Origin: Sinonovacula constricta
Lineage: Eukaryota; Mollusca; Bivalvia; Cardiida; Solecurtidae
Direction: 5' to 3'
NCBI GenBank assembly: GCA_007844125.1
Contig: CM017560.1
Location: 986,401-1,050,400 of the forward strand
Length of the DNA stretch: 64,000 nt
Shown one piece after another: positions 49,801 to 61,800 of the stretch. The notes below the pieces were generated by a model, which was given only the letters and a program-made list of their open reading frames with translations, searched no databases and had not been told where the DNA came from. A program made the translations under genes and the position numbers. The first letter of the stretch is position 1, and every line of letters begins with the position of its first letter.

Positions 49801-52800
49801 TCTTTACAGCATGCTATACACAGTGAAGGCAGCACTATACTTCAAGTGAACACTGTCTCCAGATAACTGAAATACTGTTGATGGGATTCTAAACCCAATA
49901 AACATAAACATAATTTGGTGCCAGTGGCCAAATAGTGATGGTAAGCAATTAACTATGCGAGTCTGAGTCCATGTCAGGGCATGAAGTTTATGTGGGGACA
50001 TCCACTTGCTGGCTTGAGGTGTAAGCTTGATTTAGAAAATCATAATTTATACATACATGTTCCTTAATTTTTTTATGGATTACTTTTTGTTGAATGCTCA
50101 AATAGTAGGTATGGATGGTTCATTCTTGTAAAGTTACTCTTATTTATTTTTATTTGTCTATCTTTTTAAACCTTCTCTTTCATTTTTTGTCTCTACATGA
50201 TCTTGGCTTTAGTATATGGGATTATGGCTTTTTTTCGTTTCTCCAATTTCATTGATTATATTGAATGTGTTTGACCTATGGAAGTCAGATTGGCTTTTTA
50301 TAACACAGCAAAGGGATTTCATAGCTCAAGCTATCTTATTCAAACTTTTAAAAAAATGTTTCATGGAGGGTTTAAAATGAATGGTCATGAAAGGGGGTAG
50401 ATTAATATGTATGCAAAGTTATCAGACAAAAAAAAAAATGATTATAACAAATAAGATGTCAGAAGATAAAGTACAAGAATGAGATAGAGTGTAGTAAGAC
50501 AAGTGGAAATAATCACGAAAAAACAAACAAAGGTGAAAATAGAAGAAAAAGAAGAGGCAGAAATTTGAATTAACAATAAAAGGCTGGAGAAAATCAATTT
50601 ACTAAAAGACATTTTGATTTTAAATGTAATGATAAAAAACCTGGTTATAAGTATGGGAATGGTTATGTTAAAAACACACCATTTTATATAGCATAGAATA
50701 AAATGTCTAAAAGCATAAACAAGGATAGATGCACATACATGTGAACTTTTTTTCTGAGACCAGTGGGAGATTTTTACTTGCAAAGTGGAAGATTTTCACT
50801 TGCAAAGTGGGAGATTTGTTATTTTCATATAAACAAAAAGGGGAGTTATCTGTTCCCAAACAGAGAGGTTTTTGAGAATGTGTAAAACATCCCTCATTTT
50901 CAAGTAATTTTGAACCTTAAACATGGGAGACGTTTATGGATGCACTCTAGATGGGCTGTACTTTAATGTTTGTATTTATGAGTTAAGACATTTTACTTGA
51001 TCCTATTGACTGCTGCTACAATTGACTTTTCTAGTTCTATACAAGTTTTTCTTGTATATATTTGAACAAACTCTGTGCACACAAGTCACAGCAGACAGAT
51101 TTAATACCACAGACGGGATAATTATGGGGTGAGAGTTTTTATATACAATGCTGTTGTGTTATTTGATCTTGAAGTACAAAGGATTATTTAAGCAGTGATG
51201 TAAGTAGTTGAGCTGTGCATAACTTGGTCATTTAATTTATCATAAAAGGTTTTTATACCATACAGTCCGGTCTGCTCTTTTTTTCTTTTATATTTTTATT
51301 TGTTTCTACAAGTAGTGATCAATTGATTTTTTTTTTTTATATTTTTGTTATGATATTTTATATACAAAGTCTTTTAACCAATATACTTTTAATAACTGAA
51401 TAAATTGACAAATTTCATTATTTCTGTAACTACAAACCTATTAACAAGAAAAAAGGAAAGGCATAATTTATGAAAAACATTGCAGTGATGTCAAAGTTTG
51501 CAGAGAATAATGAACTATCAATTAAATTTCTCATTCATGATTCACTATTTATATGTTAATTGTAGTTTAGAGGCTAGTCTAATATCAGTACACTTGTGTT
51601 CCACACAAAACCACTGTGATTATTTAGAAGAGTTGGCAATTAAAGCTAGCCAGCCTTATAAATGATACCAATTTCTTTTGCTTATATAACCTTTTAAGCA
51701 GTAAATTTATTTTCATTTAATTTAATTGTTGAATCTTAACTTCTGTTTCTTTTTGACTTGACTGTTGTGGAACACAGGTGTATTGCTATATTTATGCATG
51801 TTTTATTTCATGTTGCATGCATTGTTTAACTTGTCTGTAAGGGATGAAGATATTCACTCATTAACATCACCTACTCTTATAAATCTCTCAAATATTATCT
51901 TCTTTTACAAAGAGCACACACATTTCCATAGATGCTCATGATTGAAGAGGGAAAAATGTTATTGGACATTATAAGTCAGCAATATTAGAAATGAGTAACA
52001 AATAAATCATTTAGTGTGACTCTTTATAATATAAAACAGATGTTATAAGATAGACATGTATACGGATCTGGGATCTTTTGTGTAAGAGATTTAAATTTTA
52101 GCAAACATTTCTTTTTTGTATTATTTTTTATGCCTAACTGGAAGAACTTTAGGGTTTTTACAGAGAAAATAATGGAAATGATGTTAATGGCTGACAGTGG
52201 GTTATGGTAAAACCTAAGTTATTATTGAATTTCATATGGTGCAGCATCTGTCCAACTTTTAATTTGCTAATTCTAATAGCTTGCTGCAAGTCTCCATTCA
52301 AGTCACAATCTATGCTGTCTAATTATGTTTTCAAGCCATTTTGTCTCCTTCAATCACAAATTTAAAGAAGATTCATCTCATATATCGCATGAATCTCTTG
52401 TTTTACGTAATCAGATCATTTTACTCAGAACTAACTGCATGCCACATCATTAGATTGACCATTAGGCTTGCTGTGTTGGTCGCCAACTAATCTAGGCCAT
52501 GAATTATCTCCCCTGTGTTTAGCTGCTCCACAGACATTTGATCGGTATAACAATCCGACGCAGCCTTATGAGTCAACAACATTTGGTTTCAAGGGCTTCC
52601 CTGAAATGAACATGTTTAAGCCCAAACACCCCATGGTGCAGAGAAGATCCGCAGATGTTCACCAGGATGTGAATAGATATTTCAGGAAAGGTAGGTCACT
52701 ACGTGTCTTATGTCAATCACGTATTGAGTTATCTCCCATTTAGATTTAAAACCAAAAATGAATATGTTTTTAGCATATGTACATGGTTATTTCTGGTATT

Positions 52801-55800
52801 CTCATAGCAAAAAATCTTTAAATTTCTTTTCTTTATATTGTGGTCCCCTTATCAACATTATTGGGAAAGTTTACTGAAAAGTTTGATTTTCTTTGACAAA
52901 CCTATCCTCACTTCCTTTTTTAAGACTCTGTACTGGTATTAGGTAATATTATGTAGCACTTCTAAAATAGATGTTTGTTAGTTTTTTACCAAGCATTAAA
53001 CAGTCACTGCTTTCATATTCCAACAATATCTGTCCATGTTTTCACTCACAGCTTACTCATATTTATCACTATTTGTTTTTTTGAACACTTTCCTTGTTTT
53101 TGATCACTTTTTGAAGTTGAACAACCCCTAAATATAACTGCAAATGTATCCCTTTACATTTACGGTAAAGGCATTTTTTTAGGAAAAGCTTCTCATGTCC
53201 ACCAAATTATAAGATTATGATTAGCTCTGTCTTGTGTCACTTATTTTCAGTAAGATAAACAATAGTGTTTGGATATGAGGTTGTAATGAATAAGAACAGG
53301 TTACAATTTGAACCTTAATATTAAGTTAAGGTTTCCATATCATTGGAACATGGACAACATCAAGTATTCAAGAAATAAACATTAGCTGATACTCAGGAAA
53401 TACCTTAAAACAAAAAAATGTATTACCCACATAATTAAGAAGTTCATAGTCAGGATTATTTTTTGGCATCATATGGAATGTAGTGTTATAACATTATTGT
53501 CATCACATTATTACTTGTACAACTTTTAGCTCATACTCGGAAAGAATATGGCTGCCCAATGTAATGACAAGATAACCAGACTGTTCTGATATAACTGTTT
53601 GCAGAGTCCCCTAGAAATGGGCGTCCCTCTGACAACATGGTGCCTATTGCACCAATTAGAGAAGCTGAGGAACCAGTTCAGACAGCCTGGTTCCCCTCAC
53701 AGTTGCCTGTCTCTCCATTAAAACTAGGCCAGGAGCCTAGTAATAGTGACTGGTTCCTAAACAAACGCGGTTAGATCATGTCTTTGGGAATAACTGTTAT
53801 AACCTCTAATATCTGTCTTTTTATGTGTGATTGGTTTTAATTTGGTTGGTAGATTTTGTTTGTTTTTATTATAAAATGTGATAACTAACAATGATTCATT
53901 GTTAATATTCAAGACAAGGCATTTGGACCATATTGTGAATAACATTTAACAGAACCTGGAATTAGCATGAAGAAACTATCCAGATGAAAGCATTTAAATG
54001 TTAGCTGGTTTTATTAATTGAACAGCTTAAAGTAGACCTTCAGTGATTGTTACCTGATTGTTTACATTCTGTACATTATGTACAGTCGGTCAGTCGTTGG
54101 AACATATTGTTTTTCAGTCGATATATCTTGAAAATTTCTGAACCCACAATCCTCAAACTTGGTAGGGTCATGGTGAGTAAAGGATACCTTTTTGTTTGGA
54201 GTCAGTGGTGCAAAGGTCAAGGACTATTTATGTATTTTAGTTTGTGATAGGTAACTAGCAAATTTCTGAGCCCACAATTCTCAAACTTGGTATAGACATT
54301 GATCATGATGAGTTCATGACCCATATTGGTTTTGAGGTTAGTTGCACAAAGGTCAAGGTCAACGTGACTTGCTTTAATGTTTTGGTTTTAAGGCTATTGG
54401 ATGAAGCCAAAAGCGAGGAGTGCATATATGTTTAACAATCACTTCTTGTTTAATATTTGTAATATTTTTTTCCTTGGGAATAACAAAATGCATCTAATAT
54501 GTGTGCCGTTTAAACAGCTTGCCAAATCTGATAGCAAAGATTAAAATGGTTCTCTGCCTGTGATTTGTATGCATATCTGATTTATTTCCAAAATATTACC
54601 AGTAAAGCCTGTTTTTATCAACCAATCTTGAGCCCAAGAAGCATGAAGTATAGACTCTGTAAACCTGTTTAAGTGCTCCTGACAGTCCTTTTTATATCTG
54701 ACCAGGCTAAGGCAATGAACTGTTTGATTTTATCCATTTTATCCATTTTTCTACAAATCTGATCTCAGTGTTTTTGTCACTTGTATTTTCAACTTGAATG
54801 TGAACAGCTTTGTCTGTTACTTTTACAAATTTTATAATATGTTGCAATATTCCTAGAGCCTAGTCATATTTTCATATAACTATAACTAAAGTCAGCAATT
54901 TTATTTGAACTAAACCAAGGTTGATGGATACATGCCTTAAAATGTAAATTAATTTCTTTTTTGTCTCCTATAATGAAGTTTTTACCTTAAGTCTTTTTAT
55001 CTCCAAGAGTTATTCTTCAGCTTAATTAAATAATTTCATTAACATCTCTAAAACAGGCATTTTGCTGATATCATACTTTAAGAAAATTACAGTCATCATT
55101 AATTGACAGCTGGTCACAGCTTGTCCAGGGATGATAAATCCAAAAGAAACATTCTTGCATCCTAGTTATAAAACTCCCACAAAACCACAAGGTTTAGCAC
55201 TGTAATAAAACCCTATTGTTAGTAAATAATATTTCATTGTACCCATCTAGGATAAACACTGTTGATGTCTATTTCAGAGTCCCCTGTGGGGTGGAATGGT
55301 CAATCTGACAACCGACCACCTCGCCAGCCATCCCCACCTCCACCCGCCAGACAGGAACAGGGTATGCCTCACAGCACAGTTTTCAGTTGCTTTGCTGTAA
55401 CAATTTGCAGTTAATTTATCATTTTGGTTATGAATTAAAAAAAGCATTTTCTACAGAACGGTGATTATAAATAAAAAAAACAACATGGTGTCTATGACAG
55501 CAGCATATGTTTAAAACAAATACATTGGTTTCAATAGAAACAGTTCTTGTTTATAACACACCATGATTTCTATAGTAACTTTTCTTGTTAAAATACACCA
55601 TGGTTTATATGGAAACAGTTCTTGTTTATATCACAAAAAAATGGTTTTATCACAACTCTTTTTAATAACACAAACAGTTGTTTCTCTGAAAGAAATTTTT
55701 GTTCAAACAAAAGAATAGATTTCTGTGACAGTTTCGTTCCGTTGCAGCTGTAACATTTGCTCTGAATTTTCTTTTAAAGTACAATAAATAACACAATGAC

Positions 55801-58800
55801 TCTATGGAAAGTGGTCCTATTGAATTGCTAAGCTCAAGGTGATTAAGCTATTTCAAGCAATATGTTTCTACTGGTTTCGGGATATAAAACATATATTGTG
55901 AAATCAGACTTCCAGCCTCTTGTTCCAATGAGATATCCCTTGCAACAAAAAAATTATAATAATCCCTTTTGACTTCTTGTTTGTTGAAGCTATGAAAAGC
56001 TTTAGCTTGAATTTACCAAACCTAGGCAAAGCATGTTAATCTGAGTGCAATACCTTTTAAAACAATAATCCCCTTTAGCTGTGAAAGGCTTGCAAATGTT
56101 GCTATAAATACTATATTGATTGTCACAGTTTACAAGGGATTTCTCACCTCGATATTGTGCTCTTGTTTGTATATGTAGTTTACCAAATAATCATGCTACA
56201 TAACAGAAGTAGTGTAGAAAATAATAGGTGATAGATAGAAGTAGTGATGGATGTGTGGACAGCCAGAGAGTCAGTAAATTGTATATAACATGATGCATGT
56301 AAAATATTTAAAAAAGATATCTTTTTGATAAAAAGCTCTTGTCTAGGATTAGCTTTATTAAAAGTTACTTCTTTTACAGAGAAATTAGTTGATGGACCTT
56401 CAATACTATAAACTTGGCTAAAATACATTTTCAAACATTTTATATATATAATATGTGTCAATGTTTTCACTCTCAAATAAATAAAGAATTCAGTTCTTTT
56501 AGAAATAACCAAGTCAAATTTCAGACTTCTTGAAGCCATCTCTTTTAAAAGATATTTTTAGCTCGACAGGTGAAACTATTGCCAGGGCTCTCTTGTTGGC
56601 ATCGATACTGGTCAACCCTTTTTGTTAAGATCCACTTCTTGAAAAACTGTCAACAGATATTCTTTTTTTGAAATGCTTGTTTACAATCAAAAGAGGAAAC
56701 CAATTCATGAAGGCAGATAAGCCTTAAATTAATTTTGGCAGTGTTATGCCCCTTTCTCAACATTAAAATTTGTCCTTTACTATCCAGGACTGAAACATAC
56801 AGCAAGCTGTTTATGTACAGCTCTTGTTCTGTTTATACAATAAAGAAGCCTTATATAGTATTGCACTGTACTTGTACATCTACCTCAATCTTACATGACC
56901 ATGAGTTAAAGCAGTTGGACAATTGCATAAGTTTTGAAAGGTTTCCTCTTACTTCTGATGCATAATTGTATCTTCCTTTACTCGCCACCAATTATAACTT
57001 GAAATTAATAATGACGTTAGTATTTGGTGGATCTTCACAGCCCTGCATTACATAATACTGAGTCTGTGACATTGATTTGCTCTGAGTTGTCTATACTGTT
57101 ACCCCATTGCTGGTTCCAGAACGCCTGAGCCCTGGTCCTGGGGCCCTCCATGGTACCATCTCCCCAAGGTATCAGGATGAGGGATCCAGCCGCAAACCCC
57201 CTGTCATCAGGGACCCATTTAACCAACTCACGTGAGTACAGACTCTGTTCTCTTGAAAAAGTGCCACTGCTTTCAAGTGCCAGTTTTATTTATTCTGTTT
57301 TGCTTTTATAGTATTCTATCAAGACAATCTTGAACATTTGGGGAAATAAGGGTATGTGTTTATTTAATTTAAAATGTATTTCTGGATATGTAACAACCAC
57401 GGGACATGGTAATTCAACAATATAAAATGCAACAGGGGAACTAACTTTCTTTGCATTGAATCTCTACTTCATATAATCTCCTAACTACACTCAGTACAAA
57501 TTACTGCACCGATTTTTATGTAAACATTTTCTTTGATTAGATATACATATGAATATAAATAATTAAAGATTCAAAATAATTCACCTTATCATACCATATC
57601 TTGGACACTGTCCAATTTCACACCTACTCGTGTGAAGTAAAAGTGAAGTAATAACATCTCAACCACATGTAATTGACACTAGCCATTGTGAGTTTCTGAC
57701 AGAATTACAACTCATTACTGTCAGAGGTCACAGGTGAAGAGTGTCAAAATTAGCATACCTATTTATCATTATTTTAATCTTTTGTTTCACACCCTATAAT
57801 GAAAATACTTGGAAGTATTAGTTGGAATAGTTGAACTCTGTGAGGTGGGCTACCTTCTCCCCGAACCATAACATTGTAACCATTGCTAATGATTGTACAA
57901 TCACGACTGTAAGAGACACAACCCCTGATCCTGTTGTAGGTCTGCTGAGCGTGAAAGGAAGATCAATGAGGCTTACATTGCTGAGCAGGATCTGGCAGCA
58001 GCCGCCCGCAGACGGGAACAGCAGAAGTTTGAGAAGATGGAGGAACAGAAGAAGGTAAGCAAAGCAGACATAAAACATAAACTGAATCTGAAGTGCAGGA
58101 TTTGTCAATAAGTATGGTTTATATAGGATGATAGACATAAGACAAGTTCAGGGAACATCATTGTCCTTTTTGTTTCAGTATGTAGCAGTATTATTTCAGG
58201 GATTTTATATATAATTGAGATATAAAGATAGAAGAAAATAGAACAATCACTGGTTTAGGGACTTCTTATATCTTTGCTGTTGAATTTTAACAAACATCAG
58301 AACACAAAACACTTTAACACATACTAAAAGAAAAGATCAGCTTTGTTCTAAAAGGCATTTCCAAGTTCTTAAGTATGACTACCTGGTACAAAAGATTTAC
58401 TGTTTTAATTTGTCATTTCATAATAAGATTGATTTAAATTCCTGTAACGACTTCATCATCTTAAGACTAAGTATGAATTATTTTTTGTACATCAGATTAA
58501 AAAAACTTAAATAATGCATGAATGGTTAATGCCTTGAATAAAAATAAATAAAATGAACAAAATGCTTCTTTCAATACATGTACAAATGTTGCACACACTT
58601 GGTTACTGCAGCGTTCTATTTATGTAGACTCCACCCACCTGTTTGCTACAATGTTTTGCCTAAAGGACCTTAGATGAAATATTATATTGCCTAATATGAT
58701 GGGTAAGATAATTGAAAACTTGTGAATGGCCATATATTTTAAGGAATTTTATAAAGGGGAAGTCTAATATGTGATGTATATATGGGTGGAGCTTCAAGGA

Positions 58801-61800
58801 GAGTACTGAACCTAATTGATACATAGATGCCCCCCACCCACTTGATTGGGACTGAATCTATTGGTTTATGAAGGAAGGAGTCCAGACTAAAAATAATGGG
58901 CAGGAACTTGATGTAGATACCTCCACCCATTTTTGTGCTGCTGTTTATTTCAGTTGTGGGAATTTAATGAAAACTACAATCCTTGGGGTGCCCCTGGGGG
59001 TGGGGCTCCCAACCCCAAAGTAAGTTTTCAGAGTAACTTCCCCTAGTAAAGGTGCCCCCACTTCCCACTTAAAATGTAGTTGTGATGTAGGAGATATGTT
59101 TTTTTATGAATTATATGTTTTGATTCGTAGGGTATAATAAGGTGTGGTATATATTGAAGGCTTTCTTCTTAAGTTGATAATTTATACAGTTAAAATGAAT
59201 ACAAGAGTATTAATTAGTAACATACATGGGATAGATGTCATCACATATTGTCACTTAACATGCTTTCAATCCTGATACCACTTGCTAAGAGCCTGCAGAC
59301 TTGAATAATTAAATCTGAATCTGACAGAGAAATCAAACAGCTATCCAAACAGCTTGCTTTGATTCTCTTATCTCATATAAAGAAACTCATTGGTTTATTC
59401 CATCATCCAGATGTATTTAGTGCAATATTATTTAAAAAATAGTTATGTTTTGTTTGTTGGAAAAAATAAGCAATAAAAGTTTTTCACTAAAGTCATTAAT
59501 GTAATGTATAGGATTGTGACATCTATTTATTTTCATTGATCAATTTACATTTTACATTTTGTTAAATATACAACTTTCACTAAACTTCAAGTACAGATAA
59601 CCAAAATATTTATTATATAATATTTTTTTTGACAAGTGACACTGACATGTTAATATTTTAGGCTTTTCCCATCGTACGTCTGAGAGATGATTAGATAATT
59701 ATCTGAGGCATTCTAATTTTTCATGTGATAACATTCAATAGGATTTTATAGGCACTTATTGACTTAGACTGTAAAACACTCCTCAGTTTATTTTTAAGAA
59801 GTGCAAAAGAGCAAATAAATGATGTCACAGGATATTTTCTTTATGTCAAAGGGCCATATCAAAAATTATCTCTGGCAATGGTTATGCGAATTTGACATGG
59901 TAATGTCATGTTAGCTATAACAAATAATAGAATTTATTACTTTATATTTAAAATCATATCAACCTAATTTGCCTTGTCAAACCCTTTATTTGCTTCCTTG
60001 CCAACAAAAACTATTTTGTTGAGACATTTAGAAAACCCATGAAGTATACAGCATTGTTTTACGTTTTAGTTGCAGTCATGTTGTCAGTTTGGTTTGTTTT
60101 TAAAGCAATAACTTTCACAAGTTTAGCATTGTTCTCCTGTTTTTGATTCTTTTCTTTTATTTATAGATAAAGAATTTAGTAATTATTTTTTATTTGATAC
60201 AAAAACATTATTTTATTACTTACTATGGACAAGTAATTTAATTGGAAGATCATGTTTTGTTGAGACTTATCCATTAGCCTACACTGTTGTAAAACCCTGC
60301 TTCCATAAATTGTCATCTTACAGAATTATAATTCAATCATACAGTTTCAAGAAGAGAAAACTATGCATAGGCAACATACACACATTTTTCTATTTTATAT
60401 GCCCGTGTTGTACTACAACATTGTAACATACAAGTTTAATCTATTATTTATAAACATATAATTTCCCATGAAATAAGCTCCATGTGAAAACCTCCAATAT
60501 TTAGGTGAAGGATCCCTGTTTTACCCTTGTACTCTGTACTTGTTGACTGAATATTTCATTTAAACCAGTATCATTCATTTATTAGTAAAAACTTTTATGT
60601 TTTATGTCCACAATTTCAGCTACACCTGGCTGTTTGTTTTTGTTCCGTTTTATTTTTTATCTATGTACAGATATTAATATAGCCATGAATCATATTATTA
60701 AAAAATATTATTTTGTAACTGTTAAAGATGTTTTTGTGTGTGTAATATATGTGTATTTCTCACTGTATTGTTGTTGAAATTGTCACCATTTAAAGCTTGT
60801 TATAAGTGAAGTGTTTAAGTGATGTGGGTGCCAATAATGTGACAAGCAAGGTATTTTTCCATGGTAACATTTTGGTGGTCTTTGTAAACTGACAGATGTA
60901 ACCATAGTAACAAGTATTTTTATCAACAGATCAGGGAGATGCAGGCAGACTATAGTCCTTATGGTCAGCCAGGTGGGGGTGCACCCAAAGTAAGTTGCCT
61001 AGCAACAAGACTGATGAATGACCTTGACCTTTGACCTTGGGTAGTGGGGTTGCTTCCTTGGTTTCTTTTTAACAGGTTGTCCTACAGTGGTTTTGCTGTC
61101 TTTGCATTAACTAACCTTTTTATCTGACAAAAAGGAGATATGAGGATAGAAGATGATTTTATACGTAACAATAAGCCTGCTAATCGTGAATGTGATCGAG
61201 TATAAGCAAATAATGTAGAGACAGATCAGCCAGCTCTCACAAGGAGCTGTCTAAGAAGGATCTGCACTTTTTGCTGCTTCTGATTGAAATACAAAGTTTG
61301 CTTTTCATGCAATTGTTTGTGGAAAATTTAATCATTTGAGATATTATAAAATGCAGCATGATAAAGGTTAATCATATTCTTTATCTAATATAAAGTTCTA
61401 TCCTGATATCTTTTTTGTACAGTGGTACCTTAACATATACTGCATGTTGTGGATTGTATTGCATGTGCGAGGGGAAAATGGTCCTAGAAGGACTCCACTG
61501 TGTATGTCTGAAGGATCGCTATGTACGTCTGAAGGACTCCACTGTGTATGTCTGAAGGACCGCTGTGTATGTCGGTACTCTGGTAGTCTGAACTAGGTGG
61601 CTTCAACAATGGGATGCCTGAGTCTGTTACATTCGTCAAATGCATATTTCAAAAATATTAATATATTGTATTTTCCCGTTTGTTTTTAAAATATATCTTT
61701 TTTTACCTTTGCAAATACAGCTCTTAACATTTTGAAGTTGGCATAGCAAATGAATTATATGATATTGCAACATGATGTACATTTTAAATCGTGACTATAT

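Noticed and set aside
50442..50783. 113-codon hydrophobic minus frame
   Set aside because: Phe/Ile/Leu/Ser-rich composition is what A/T-rich intron gives by chance. No start context, domain or conservation signal visible.
54047..54247. 66-codon plus frame
   Set aside because: Falls wholly within the dimeric AGGTCAAGG-ending dispersed repeat.
56180..56539. 119-codon minus frame
   Set aside because: No recognisable domain and no splice logic; it lies within an intron of the opposite-strand gene.
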